In this document: one piece after another, positions 8,107 through 17,077 of the stretch
Numbering within the stretch: the stretch's first letter is position 1
Layout: each line of letters opens with the position of its first letter
Source: Fibrobacter succinogenes
GTDB taxonomy: Bacteria > Fibrobacterota > Fibrobacteria > Fibrobacterales > Fibrobacteraceae
Length of the DNA stretch: 64,000 bases
NCBI GenBank assembly: GCA_902761355.1
Contig: CACWJY010000016.1
Span: 1 to 64,000, forward strand
Direction of reading: 5' to 3'
Made by a program: the position numbers and the translations under genes
The notes under the pieces: generated by a model
Databases searched by the model: none
What the model saw: only the letters and a program-made list of their open reading frames with translations
Told to the model about the DNA's origin: nothing

Positions 8107-8146
8107 GTTTTTTCCTTTTCTGGCTTTACGCTTTTAAGCGCGGGGG

Positions 8147-10222
8147 CTAGAACCCCTGGATGATTGTGAACTTATATTCACGCCCTGGTACAGGAAAGGG
8201 CGTATAGAAATTTCGATACTTTTCGTTTGTTATGTTATTCACAGCAAACATCAAGCGGGTCTTTTCAAACGGATTATACGAAAGCGATGCACGATGAGTC
8301 GCAACAGCAGGCTGTTCAGTCCTGTTCGCACGATCGCTATACATAATACTGCGCCAATCAGAAGCCCAACTAAAGTCAAAGTGGAACGGCAGATGAAGCG
8401 TTGCCTCAGCAAAATAATTCCGATCTGGTTCTCCAGGAAGCTTATTTCCATTAAACGTATTCGAATGTGAACGATCCTCCGTCTTCTGAATCGTTGCCCG
8501 CAGCACAACATCTAAAAACTTTGAAGGGCTGCTATTCAATTCCATTTCTACGCCACGAATAAGGGCTCGCGCAACATTGATGGGGCGCAATAATTCCGTC
8601 GAAAGAACCCAGCAGATTCCATTTTCAATGTGGGATTCAAAATACGTTGTCTGAAACGAAGTGTGGCTACCAGGGAATTTATAATTTGCTGAAGCTTCAA
8701 AACGAGTCGCCTTTTCGCGTTCCAGATCAGGATTCGATATCGCACCAGGAAATGTTCCATAAAGTTCCATCAATGCCGGTTGCTGATAAAAACGACCAAT
8801 AGACACTTCGCCTGTCAACGGAGACGACTCAGCACCAAACCTAGAATAGAAACGTCCCGCAAACGAAGCATCACGTTCCTTGGCATCTTCCAAAGTCCGC
8901 CCACCCGTCGGCAGTACAAAAGTTCCTTCATCCAGATGGTCTTTCAGCACCTGCGCCGAGCCCTCACCGCCCAAACCGACATATTTAAAGACCTGGTAAT
9001 ACAAATCCCCAGAACCAATGAAATTTTTCCGATCAAGTGCCCAATCCTTCGAATTGCCCCGAGCTTCGGCGCGTTCCCATTCATATGCAAAGCGGATCAT
9101 TCCTGTCAAGCGTTCCACCGGCCTAAACTCCGCCCAAAATTCAGGAACAACTTTGTATGTAGCGGAACCATATTCCATAAAGACATTGTTGCCAAAACCG
9201 ATATGATCCAAGGGGTAATACGAACTCGACATATTTTTGTCGAGACGCGCCGAAAGTCCGCCGTACAAGAACAGCTTATCGTCAAAGTAACCGACCGATT
9301 CCAACCCGTAACGAATCAAAGCCGATTCACCAACAAACTCAGCGACTTTGGTCTGGTTTTGTTCTTTACCAGGATTTCCGCCCTCGTACCGAGTAGCCGT
9401 CACAGCAAGCGTCGAGAAATACCCGTTTCCATGTAGCATTCGAAACTGCACATTACCCGAGACATCGGTATATTGGGCATTTTCCCGTTTTGCCGTATAG
9501 TCATCTTTACTGTTGTATTGGGTGCCGTTGCGGTTCAAATACTCATAATCATTATCGCTATGCCGAGTCGCAAAAGACGAGGCAAACATAAGGCTATCGG
9601 TCACAGGCGTACTCACCTGGAAAGAGCCTTCCCACAAATTATGGCTACCATAAGCAGCCATAACTCGCCCCCCTTTTTTCACCGCATTTTTCGTTACGAA
9701 GTTAATTGCGCCGCCAAGCCCCGAAACACCGAATTTTGCAGGGACATTGTTCTTGTAGACCTCGATTTTTTCCATCTGATTCAAGTCAATGGAGCCAAGA
9801 TTTACCGCACCACCGCTCGCATCGTTCAGAGGAACTCCATCGACACAAATCAATATATTTCTCGCAGCAACACCTCGCACAGATACCGTTTGAAAGCTTC
9901 CCAATCCACCTTGCCTGTACGCTTGAATTCCTGGAAGTGTTGAAAGCAAATCTGCAGCCGAAAGGGCCTTACCTTCCCATGCCGCAGCGGTAATTTCAGT
10001 ATAACCGGCATTCTTTATCAGGATGGTTTCGCCATCGGTCACGACCTCGGTCATTCCCAAATTTTGCGTCGGAGTCGCATCGTCAACAGCGACAGATTTA
10101 GATGCAGAAACGACCGTCGGATCCATATCCGAAGGTTGCGCCACGGCATACCCTATGCCAAGGATCGCATAGCACCAAAGAGCCGCAGTTCTTGCGGCTT
10201 TGCAGAATGACGTCGTTCGCAT
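8147..10222 (-). CDS. btuB: TonB-dependent outer-membrane receptor, BtuB-like
   Basis: The 691-aa product has a signal peptide ending near AVAQ. A plug domain follows at about residues 60-170: ALSAADLLSTLPGIQAYRQG, VSVRGVAARNILICVDGVP and GLGGAINFVTK. The rest is a 22-strand-type barrel ending in an aromatic residue (IIQGF), with a NITNEKY motif near the end. The receptor imports a ligand across the outer membrane using TonB energy. The cobalamin riboswitch directly upstream makes vitamin B12 or another corrinoid the likely ligand. GAGG lies 5 nt before the ATG, close to the riboswitch 3' end, so ligand binding could mask translation start. Confidence 0.85.
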   Translation of the reverse strand: MRTTSFCKAARTAALWCYAILGIGYAVAQPSDMDPTVVSASKSVAVDDATPTQNLGMTEVVTDGETILIKNAGYTEITAAAWEGKALSAADLLSTLPGIQAYRQGGLGSFQTVSVRGVAARNILICVDGVPLNDASGGAVNLGSIDLNQMEKIEVYKNNVPAKFGVSGLGGAINFVTKNAVKKGGRVMAAYGSHNLWEGSFQVSTPVTDSLMFASSFATRHSDNDYEYLNRNGTQYNSKDDYTAKRENAQYTDVSGNVQFRMLHGNGYFSTLAVTATRYEGGNPGKEQNQTKVAEFVGESALIRYGLESVGYFDDKLFLYGGLSARLDKNMSSSYYPLDHIGFGNNVFMEYGSATYKVVPEFWAEFRPVERLTGMIRFAYEWERAEARGNSKDWALDRKNFIGSGDLYYQVFKYVGLGGEGSAQVLKDHLDEGTFVLPTGGRTLEDAKERDASFAGRFYSRFGAESSPLTGEVSIGRFYQQPALMELYGTFPGAISNPDLEREKATRFEASANYKFPGSHTSFQTTYFESHIENGICWVLSTELLRPINVARALIRGVEMELNSSPSKFLDVVLRATIQKTEDRSHSNTFNGNKLPGEPDRNYFAEATLHLPFHFDFSWASDWRSIMYSDRANRTEQPAVATHRASLSYNPFEKTRLMFAVNNITNEKYRNFYTPFPVPGREYKFTIIQGF

Positions 10223-10239
10223 CGTTCCTCAACAATCTG

Positions 10240-10432
10240 TTTCCCACAGTTCTTCTGGCTCGGGGCTCATTCTACTTCCGGCTCCTTCACACCTTTGCAG
10301 GCATTGGTTTATGCCGGTTTCGTCCTCCCTTACAGCGGCGCGACCGCTCCCGGTTTTCACAGGATTCTCTCCTTGCGGGCCACCAATGGGCACCCGCATG
10401 GGCTTTTCAGGGCACAGGAAACTTTTCACATT
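10240..10432 (-). ncRNA. cobalamin (AdoCbl-type) riboswitch
   Basis: Minus-strand leader of btuB. Visible in order are GGTGCCC near 10388-10394, AAGGAGAGAATCCTGTGAAA, the conserved core ACCGGGAGCGGTCGCGCCGC then TGTAA (about 10328-10365), a paired arm region, and GAGCCAGAAGAACTG (10247-10261), which corresponds to the terminal GCCAGnAGACC-type box. The layout follows the cobalamin riboswitch consensus. It is 5' bounded by a TATATTTG box and ends about 20 nt before the btuB ATG. Ends are approximate. Confidence 0.85.
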
Positions 10433-10440
10433 CAAATATA
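10433..10440 (-). promoter_or_regulatory. TATATTTG -10-like element for riboswitch transcript
   Basis: Minus-strand TATATTTG lies just upstream of the riboswitch. The divergent nadA box begins 20 nt away. Confidence 0.55.
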
Positions 10441-10460
10441 GAAATATTTTTACAATTTGC

Positions 10461-10468
10461 TATATTTG
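10461..10468 (+). promoter_or_regulatory. TATATTTG box, 6 nt before nadA ATG
   Basis: TATATTT-GGGGGT-ATG. The predicted transcription start falls at or next to the ATG. Confidence 0.6.
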
Positions 10469-10473
10469 GGGGT

Positions 10474-11490
10474 ATGACAGCAGAAGAACTCTACAAACGT
10501 CTTAGCTCTATTCAGCCGGGCGCCGTGCTTTGCACCTACTCCATGGAAAAGTGCGAGCAGATGCTCCCCCTCATCAACGAAATCAACGAACTGAAAAAGG
10601 AACGCGACGCCGTGATTCTCGCCCACAGCTATGTGGCCCCCGAAATCATCCTGGGCGTTGCCGACTACGATGGCGACAGCTTCAAGCTGAGCCAAGACGC
10701 CACCAAGGTGAGCGCAAAGACAATCGTGTTCTCTGCCGTGCGTTTTATGGGCGAAACCGCCAAAATTTTGAACCCCACTAAGGACGTGCTGATTCCGGGT
10801 CCGCTTACGGGTTGCAGCCTCGCCGACTCCATTACCGGCGCCGAAGTCAAGGCTCTCCGCGAAAAATACCCCGACCACACCTTCGTGTGCTACATCAACA
10901 CCACCGCCGATGTAAAGGCAAACTGCGACGTGTGCGTCACGAGCAGCAACGTGATGAAGATTGTTTCTAGCCTCGAAAACGACAAGATTGTATTCGTCCC
11001 GGATGGCCTTATGGGTCAGAACCTCATCGACGAAATGCAGAAACGCGGCATCAAGAAAGAAATCGTGCTCCACAGCGGTTGCTGCTACGTGCACGAGACC
11101 TACGATTCCGAACTCATCAATTTCTTCCGCAGCCAGAACCCGGGTCTCAAGGTCGTAAGTCACCCCGAATGCCACCCGGGCGTCGCCCTTTTGAGCGACT
11201 ACGTGGGCAGTACCGGCCAGATGGTGAGCTACATCAAGGAACAACCCGAAGGCACCCCGTTCCTGCTGCTTACCGAATGCGGTCTGAACGCACGCATGCA
11301 GTACGAATTCCCGAAAAAGACCTTTATCGGCAGCTGCAGCATGTGCAAGTACATGAAATCGAACTCGCTCGAAAATATTTTGGAGACTTTGCGTCATCCG
11401 GAAAAGGCCCAGCACGTAGAACTTGACGAGAGCGTTCGCGTTGCCGCCAAGAAGTGCATCGACGCGATGTTCTACTACGCTGCCAAGTAG
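10474..11490 (+). CDS. nadA: quinolinate synthase
   Basis: This 4Fe-4S enzyme condenses iminoaspartate with dihydroxyacetone phosphate to quinolinate for NAD synthesis. The 338-aa product carries the family motifs VILAHSYVAPEI, GETAKILNP, GCSLADSI, NCDVCVTSSN, PDGLMGQNL, SHPECHPGV and GSCSMCKYM; candidate cluster cysteines fall in the GCSLAD, CDVC and CSMC regions. The frame is open further upstream through the riboswitch antisense. The ATG at 10474 gives the normal length and follows the TATATTTG box by 6 nt. No nadB or nadC is visible nearby. Confidence 0.95.
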   Translation: MTAEELYKRLSSIQPGAVLCTYSMEKCEQMLPLINEINELKKERDAVILAHSYVAPEIILGVADYDGDSFKLSQDATKVSAKTIVFSAVRFMGETAKILNPTKDVLIPGPLTGCSLADSITGAEVKALREKYPDHTFVCYINTTADVKANCDVCVTSSNVMKIVSSLENDKIVFVPDGLMGQNLIDEMQKRGIKKEIVLHSGCCYVHETYDSELINFFRSQNPGLKVVSHPECHPGVALLSDYVGSTGQMVSYIKEQPEGTPFLLLTECGLNARMQYEFPKKTFIGSCSMCKYMKSNSLENILETLRHPEKAQHVELDESVRVAAKKCIDAMFYYAAK

Positions 11491-11519
11491 CAACGATTGG
11501 CTAAAAAGGTTTGGAGAAA

Positions 11520-12194
11520 ATGAAAAAAATAAAAGTCATCGCTTTGCTCATTTGTCTTTTGGCAGGTTTTACCTTCGCCGAAGAATATTACTGGCCGCGC
11601 AGTTACTTTATCAGCGCCGGTTTTGGCGCACAGGTTTCCAAGGGAGACTTTAACGAACGCGCCATCAGCGGTAAAGACTCTGCAGGCATCAAGGGCGACC
11701 TTCACCCCCCTGCACTCGAATTCATCGCAACACCTGACTTTATGGTAGGTGTCAACCTAGGCGCCTTCACACTCGGTCTTGGTTTTCAGTATTGGAATTC
11801 CGAACAAGTTATTGCTGGTTTCCCGGACGAATCCTACAAGCAAGACACACGCATTTGGCGCGCCGGCATTGAATTTACATACAACCTATTCTGGCCCGAC
11901 TTTTTCCAGATCGGTCTTGGAGCAGGCTATTCCTACAGCAGTGTCAAAGCTGAAAATTCCGCGGTCTTTAACAACACAGACATTTACAATGTCGAATTCA
12001 TGGGCTCCGCTGTTGCCTTTATCGCAAACATCCACTATTATATTACCGACAATATCGCCATGGTTCCCGCCATCAAGATTTACGAAAACTGGTTTAAGAA
12101 CGTTCACTGTTCGCGCATAGACAACAACGATCTTGACCCCTATTTGTGGCAGACATTCGTCCTTGCAACGGTATCTCTCCAATACCAATTCTAA
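11520..12194 (+). CDS. outer-membrane beta-barrel protein, 224 aa
   Basis: A signal peptide (MKKIKVIALLICLLAGFTFA) is followed by alternating amphipathic strands such as SYFISAGFGAQVS, FTLGLGFQYWNSE and IGLGAGYSYSSVK. The last strand ends TVSLQYQF with a terminal Phe, typical of Bam-assembled barrels. Size suggests an 8-10 stranded barrel. GGAG lies 5 nt before this ATG, which is preferred over a TTG three codons earlier. It lies 29 nt after nadA and 50 nt before another barrel gene. No specific family is recognised. Confidence 0.7.
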   Translation: MKKIKVIALLICLLAGFTFAEEYYWPRSYFISAGFGAQVSKGDFNERAISGKDSAGIKGDLHPPALEFIATPDFMVGVNLGAFTLGLGFQYWNSEQVIAGFPDESYKQDTRIWRAGIEFTYNLFWPDFFQIGLGAGYSYSSVKAENSAVFNNTDIYNVEFMGSAVAFIANIHYYITDNIAMVPAIKIYENWFKNVHCSRIDNNDLDPYLWQTFVLATVSLQYQF

Positions 12195-12229
12195 CTCTGG
12201 GCAACGGAGTCAAATAGCTTTCTTTTTTC

Positions 12230-12236
12230 TATCTTT
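12230..12236 (+). promoter_or_regulatory. TATCTTT box, 8 nt before ATG
   Basis: TATCTTT-GGCGGCGT-ATG, with no Shine-Dalgarno. Confidence 0.4.
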
Positions 12237-12244
12237 GGCGGCGT

Positions 12245-13258
12245 ATGAAAAAACTCGCCATTATCGCAACATTTATTTTGGGGACAAGCGCCATTTTTGG
12301 CATGGACGAAAAAGGCTGGGCAAGCACGTACGAATCCATGTCCGCTTTCGACAGCAAGATTCCTGAATTCGGAAATCGGCCTGGCTATGTAAAGCCCATT
12401 ATCGACAACCTGGGCAACGTACTCAACAGCAACTGGTACGTAAGCGCATCCGTTCCGCAAAGCTTTGCTTTCGAAGTAGGCCTACCGTTCTCCATTATCC
12501 CTATTGGCGATGATGACCATACCTATACCGAAAACGACCCGTTCCTCGGTCCCTACAGGACACCAACAATTTTCGGCACACACGGCAACCCCGCCGACAC
12601 CCTCACCGGAGACGAAACCATCTACGGAAACGAGACCCTGAACGGACTTGGAGTCTTCACCTACCCCTACTTACAGGCTGGAGCAAGTTTCTACCACGCC
12701 CGCATCGTTTTCCGCGGAATGTTCCTCCCCTCCATCAGCGAACTCCGCAAATTCAACTTATTCGGTTTTGGTTTGCAGTACAGCTTTGGACATTTCTTTC
12801 GGCACCAGTTGCCTCCAGCCGCCCAGCCGCTTGACGTGAGCCTTGTTTTCGGCTACAACACCAGTGGCATCGGCTACCGTCCCGACAAATTCAGTGGCGA
12901 ACTGGACCTAGATGTTTCTACGACCAACATTTCTCTCGTTATCGGCTACAAGCCGGTCAGCTTCTTCGAAGTCATGATGTCACTCGGTTACCAGAGCGCC
13001 GAAATGAAATCTTCCGGATACCTCTACGAAAATGTCAATATAAACGGTATCGACATCCCTACCAACGAAATCAGGCCCGACATTACCGTCAAGGGAAACA
13101 ACGGATTTCGCTTTAGCCTTGCCGCAGCATTCCAGTTCGGCAAGTCTTTCCACCCGGTTATAGGCTACGATTACGCAGGCAAGTCCAGCTTTACAACAAA
13201 CGTGCTCTACTTCAAACAGCAGTTTGGTGAAGACAAGGCACCTGACACCGCAAAATAA
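12245..13258 (+). CDS. secreted outer-membrane barrel-like protein, DUF6588-like
   Basis: The 337-aa product has a signal peptide ending near AIFG, a region with SNWYVSASVPQSFAFEVGLP, and many beta strands in the second half (LFGFGLQYSFGHF, VSLVFGYNTSGIGY, ISLVIGYKPVSFFEVMMSLG). The overall style, including a strand-rich C-terminal half probably forming a barrel, resembles proteins annotated DUF6588 in the FCB group. That match is from memory and weak. Function is unknown. The gene stands between another barrel gene and cstA and probably has its own start signal at 12230. Confidence 0.65.
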   Translation: MKKLAIIATFILGTSAIFGMDEKGWASTYESMSAFDSKIPEFGNRPGYVKPIIDNLGNVLNSNWYVSASVPQSFAFEVGLPFSIIPIGDDDHTYTENDPFLGPYRTPTIFGTHGNPADTLTGDETIYGNETLNGLGVFTYPYLQAGASFYHARIVFRGMFLPSISELRKFNLFGFGLQYSFGHFFRHQLPPAAQPLDVSLVFGYNTSGIGYRPDKFSGELDLDVSTTNISLVIGYKPVSFFEVMMSLGYQSAEMKSSGYLYENVNINGIDIPTNEIRPDITVKGNNGFRFSLAAAFQFGKSFHPVIGYDYAGKSSFTTNVLYFKQQFGEDKAPDTAK

Positions 13259-13288
13259 TTTTAAACACAACCAACAAGAAGGCATCAC

Positions 13289-14854
13289 ATGATTACATTC
13301 CTGATCGGTATCGCGATTCTTATCGGCGGATACTTTACTTACGGAAAATTCGTTGAACGTGTCTTCGGCCCCGATGACCGCAAGACTCCCGCCCTCGAAA
13401 ACCCGGATGGCGTTGACCGCGTGGTACTTCCCCACTGGAAAAACATGCTCATTCAGCTTTTGAACATTGCAGGCATCGGTCCCGTGATTGGCGTGATTCT
13501 CGGCATCAAGTTCGGCGCCATCGTCTTCATCCTGCTGCCTATCGGTAACGTGCTTGGCGGCGCTGTCCACGACTACTTTAGCGGTATGGTCAGCATCCGC
13601 AACAACGGCATGAACGTCCCGGCGCTTTCGCGCAAGTTCCTAGGCAAGGGCCCTTCTAAGGTGGTCATGAGCTTGATTGCCATCGCCCTGATTCTTGTAG
13701 GTGCCGTTTTCACCAACACGCCTGCAGCCCTCATCAACACCCCGATTCTTGTCGGCAGCCATGTGTCGCCCACGCTGTTCTGGGTCGCAGTCGCCTGCAT
13801 TTTCGCCTACTATTTTATAAGCACCTTCTTCCCTATCGACAAAATCATCGGTCGAATCTACCCGATTTTTGGCGGGCTCCTGATTCTTGCCTCTATCGGC
13901 ATCTTGATCGGCATCGCCCCGCAGCTGAACGTTCTCGACGAATTCTGCCTTAACGACATCGCCTCGAACTTCAACAAGCATCCGGCACACCAGCCTATTA
14001 TCCCGATGCTATTCGTAACGATTGCCTGCGGTATCATTAGCGGATTCCACAGCACCCAGAGCCCGATTGTCGCCCGCACCGAAGTCACCGAAAAGACCGG
14101 TCGTCAGACATTTTACGGTATGATGATTATCGAAGGCCTGATTGGCATGATCTGGGCCGCCGGCGGCATGTTCATTTACCACCAAATGCCGGAACTCATT
14201 ACCGGGGCTTCGGGCGTCAAGGTCTTGAGCGAACTCGTTCACACGGTGATTCCGTTTGCCCCCGTTTCGATTCTTGTGGTGGTGGGCGTCATTATTCTTG
14301 CAATCACCAGCGGTGACACGAGCCTTAGGAGTCTCCGCCTCACCATTGCAGAACTCACGGGACTCGAACAGACCTCCGTACGCAACCGCTTGATTCTCAC
14401 CATTCCCATGTTCGCCATTTGCGCCCTTATCATTCTGTGGAGCAACATGAACAAGGACGGTTTCAACATCTTGTGGAACTACTTTAGCTGGGCAAACCAG
14501 CTGATGGCCGTATGTAGCCTGTGCGTTACTGTCGTTTACCTGCGCAGCAAGAAGAAGAACTTCTGGATAGCGCTTCTCCCCTGCATGTTCATGGCATTCA
14601 TTACCTTTGATTACATCCTGTGGGTAAGCCCAGAAAACCTGAAGGGCGCTCCGCTCGGCTTTGGTCTCGACTACAAGACCGCCCTGGTGCTCGCTCTCGA
14701 AAACGCAGGCTTGCTCGGATTTTTCCTCTGCACACGCGGTAAAGTCCTCACCAAGATGGAAGGCTACGATCCCGACCACTGGGACGAAAAGCGCGACATG
14801 GGCAAAGAAAACCTGGAACCGCATCCGCTAAGCACAACTCGTCCTAATTCGTGA
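13289..14854 (+). CDS. cstA: CstA-family carbon starvation protein (peptide/pyruvate transporter)
   Basis: The 521-aa polytopic membrane protein has more than ten hydrophobic segments. Family signatures are visible: the N-terminal FGPDDRKTPA, GPVIGVILGIKFG, GGAVHDYFSGMVSIRNNG, GIISGFHSTQSPIVART and ITSGDTSLRSLRL. CstA members take up pyruvate or peptides during carbon limitation. At about 520 residues it belongs to the shorter CstA subgroup. AAGAAGG precedes the ATG. Its TGA overlaps the GTG start of recD2 (GTGA), so the two are translationally coupled, although the functions look unrelated. Confidence 0.9.
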   Translation: MITFLIGIAILIGGYFTYGKFVERVFGPDDRKTPALENPDGVDRVVLPHWKNMLIQLLNIAGIGPVIGVILGIKFGAIVFILLPIGNVLGGAVHDYFSGMVSIRNNGMNVPALSRKFLGKGPSKVVMSLIAIALILVGAVFTNTPAALINTPILVGSHVSPTLFWVAVACIFAYYFISTFFPIDKIIGRIYPIFGGLLILASIGILIGIAPQLNVLDEFCLNDIASNFNKHPAHQPIIPMLFVTIACGIISGFHSTQSPIVARTEVTEKTGRQTFYGMMIIEGLIGMIWAAGGMFIYHQMPELITGASGVKVLSELVHTVIPFAPVSILVVVGVIILAITSGDTSLRSLRLTIAELTGLEQTSVRNRLILTIPMFAICALIILWSNMNKDGFNILWNYFSWANQLMAVCSLCVTVVYLRSKKKNFWIALLPCMFMAFITFDYILWVSPENLKGAPLGFGLDYKTALVLALENAGLLGFFLCTRGKVLTKMEGYDPDHWDEKRDMGKENLEPHPLSTTRPNS

Positions 14855-16992
14855 TTCTCGAAGGCTCCGTCAAGTCCATCACCTTTCATAGTCCGCAGAA
14901 CGGCTTCACCGTGCTGCGGCTTATTGATAGCAGCACCAAGAAGGTGGTGGTCGTTACGGGCGCCCTCCCTGAACTTTCCGTAGGCGAAAACCTGCGCTTC
15001 GAAGGCGACTGGGGGCGACACCCCAAATTTGGCGAACAGTTCCAGGCAAAGCATTTCGAAATCGTCGAAACGCAAAACAACAATCTGGAAGCCTACCTCG
15101 GCAGCGGCCTTTTCCCAGGAATAGGCCCTAAGACTGCAAAAGCAATCGTCGAAGCTTTCGGCGAAGAACTGCGCGATATTCTGGACTACGAGCCCGACCG
15201 TTTCCGCTCCAAGAAAATCAAGGGGCTTTCGGCCGCGAAAGTAGAACAGTTCCTCGCCAGCTGGCAAGAAAACCGCCACAGCCGCGAAACCTTATTGTTC
15301 CTGTACAATCACGACATCACGGGCAGCGTCGCGAAAAAGCTGTGGATGAAATTCGGACAGGACACCATCAGCAAAATTCGCGAGAATCCCTACATTCTCT
15401 GTGAAGAAATCTGGGGAATCGGATTCTTGAAAGCCGACGAAATTGCCATGAAGGTCGGCATTCCGAAAGACAGCCCCATGCGCCTGCAAGAAGCACTTCT
15501 TTACTCACTGCAAGAGGCATCGCTTTCGGACGGTCACTGTTACTTGCCCAGCAACGACCTCATCGGGCGCACCCTCAAGAATCTGCGAATCGACGTCACT
15601 GATGATGACGCCATACAGAATCTATTCGAGCAATTCAAGCGCATCTGCGAAGCAGGCCGCATCAAGCGCCACGGCGACGACTGCTTTTTCCCGCCGCTCG
15701 ACAACGCCGAACAGAAAATCGCCGAAATCATCAAGGCGCGTCTCAGCGAAAACGAATTGCCCACCTACGGCTTCGAGCGCGAGCTTGTCGACTGGGAACG
15801 CGAACACAAGTTTAGCTTCGACCCCACGCAACGCGAAGCGATCCGCCTCGCCACCGCGCACAAGATTTGCATCATTACTGGTGGCCCCGGCACCGGCAAG
15901 ACCACGATTCTTAAGGGAATTCTTCACCTTGCACGCAAAATGGGCGAAAACATCCTGCTCGCCGCCCCTACGGGCCGCGCGGCCAAGCGCATGGGCGACT
16001 GTTGCGGCGAAAAGGCGTACACCATCCACCGCCTCTTGGAAGTTGATCCCGTCACCAAGAAATTCAACAAGAACGATTTCAACAAGCTCGATTGTAACTT
16101 GCTGATTGTCGACGAATTCAGTATGGTGGACACATGGCTCGCCTCTTCGCTTTTGGAAGCCGTTCCTGATTCAGCGAGAATCGTATTCGTCGGCGATGCC
16201 GATCAGCTGCCAAGCGTAGGCCCCGGCAACGTACTCAACGACTTGCTCCAATGTCCGCGCATTCCGAGCGTACGCCTACAGCACATCTTTAGGCAAAGCG
16301 GCGGCAACGACATCGCCGACAAGGCCGCGAAAATCAATCAGGGCATCACGCCCGCCCCGATCGAAGGCCCGAATTTTCACTTCATTCCGTTCGAGACCCC
16401 CGAAGAAGCCAAGCTCCACTTACAGCAACTGATCGCGACGGGCGTCCGTAGCAAAATCGATATCGACCTCAAGACCGACTTGCAGATTCTCGTCCCCATG
16501 CGCAAGGGGCCGCTCGGCATTATCGAACTGAACCCATTCCTGCAAGACCTGCTGAATCCGGGCGTTCCGCGCCATAAGATGGTCGGCATCGGCTGGAGCG
16601 TGGGCGACCGCGTCATGCAAATCAAGAACAACTACGACAAGAACGTGTTCAACGGCGACGTCGGAATCGTCTACAGCATCTACAAGGAAAAACGCAAAAT
16701 TGCCGTTTTCTTCGACGACAAACTCATCACCTACCAAGACGACGAACTCAACGAGCTGCAACTCGCCTACGCCTGTACTATCCACAAAAGCCAAGGCAGC
16801 GAATACCCCGCTGTCATCGTCATTCTCGATTCTAGCCACTACGTGATGCTGCAGCGCAACTTAATCTACACCGCCATCACGCGCGCGAAAGGCCACGTGT
16901 GGATTCTTTCTGCCCCCGGCGCCTTCCACCAGGCAGTCCGCAACAACCGCAGCACCCGCCGCTACACTCGCCTCAAGGAACGACTAAATTAA
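14851..16992 (+). CDS. recD2: RecD2-type ATP-dependent DNA helicase
   Basis: The 713-aa SF1B 5'-3' helicase has an OB-like N-terminus, helix-hairpin-helix units (LFPGIGPKTAKAIVEAFGE and IWGIGFLKADEIA), Walker A GGPGTGKTT near residue 345, DEFSMVD, GDADQLPSVGPG, and the C-terminal TIHKSQGSEYPAV and YTAITRAK motifs. This order is that of RecD2/YrrC, which acts without RecBC in replication or mismatch-linked repair. The start is GTG, overlapping the cstA stop by 4 nt. No recB or recC gene is nearby. Confidence 0.93.
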   Translation: MILEGSVKSITFHSPQNGFTVLRLIDSSTKKVVVVTGALPELSVGENLRFEGDWGRHPKFGEQFQAKHFEIVETQNNNLEAYLGSGLFPGIGPKTAKAIVEAFGEELRDILDYEPDRFRSKKIKGLSAAKVEQFLASWQENRHSRETLLFLYNHDITGSVAKKLWMKFGQDTISKIRENPYILCEEIWGIGFLKADEIAMKVGIPKDSPMRLQEALLYSLQEASLSDGHCYLPSNDLIGRTLKNLRIDVTDDDAIQNLFEQFKRICEAGRIKRHGDDCFFPPLDNAEQKIAEIIKARLSENELPTYGFERELVDWEREHKFSFDPTQREAIRLATAHKICIITGGPGTGKTTILKGILHLARKMGENILLAAPTGRAAKRMGDCCGEKAYTIHRLLEVDPVTKKFNKNDFNKLDCNLLIVDEFSMVDTWLASSLLEAVPDSARIVFVGDADQLPSVGPGNVLNDLLQCPRIPSVRLQHIFRQSGGNDIADKAAKINQGITPAPIEGPNFHFIPFETPEEAKLHLQQLIATGVRSKIDIDLKTDLQILVPMRKGPLGIIELNPFLQDLLNPGVPRHKMVGIGWSVGDRVMQIKNNYDKNVFNGDVGIVYSIYKEKRKIAVFFDDKLITYQDDELNELQLAYACTIHKSQGSEYPAVIVILDSSHYVMLQRNLIYTAITRAKGHVWILSAPGAFHQAVRNNRSTRRYTRLKERLN

Positions 16993-17019
16993 TTCAGAAT
17001 TCGGAGTTCAGAATTCGGA
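16993..17019. repeat. two tandem copies of TTCAGAATTCGGA
   Basis: The 13-nt unit is present twice with a 14-nt period, immediately after the recD2 stop and before the ilvE terminator. Function unknown. Confidence 0.8.
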
Positions 17020-17021
17020 AT

Positions 17022-17050
17022 AAAAAAATCCCGCAGATTTCTCCGCGGGA
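17022..17050 (-). terminator. terminator of ilvE
   Basis: On the minus strand TCCCGC and GCGGGA arms flank a 10-nt loop, followed by seven T. Confidence 0.85.
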
Positions 17051-17077
17051 ATTTCAATGGTTGTAAGGACGCGCCTA

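Noticed and set aside
10102-10473. Upstream extension of nadA
   Set aside because: It is antisense to btuB and the riboswitch. Quinolinate synthases begin near the ATG at 10474, which follows a TATATTTG box.
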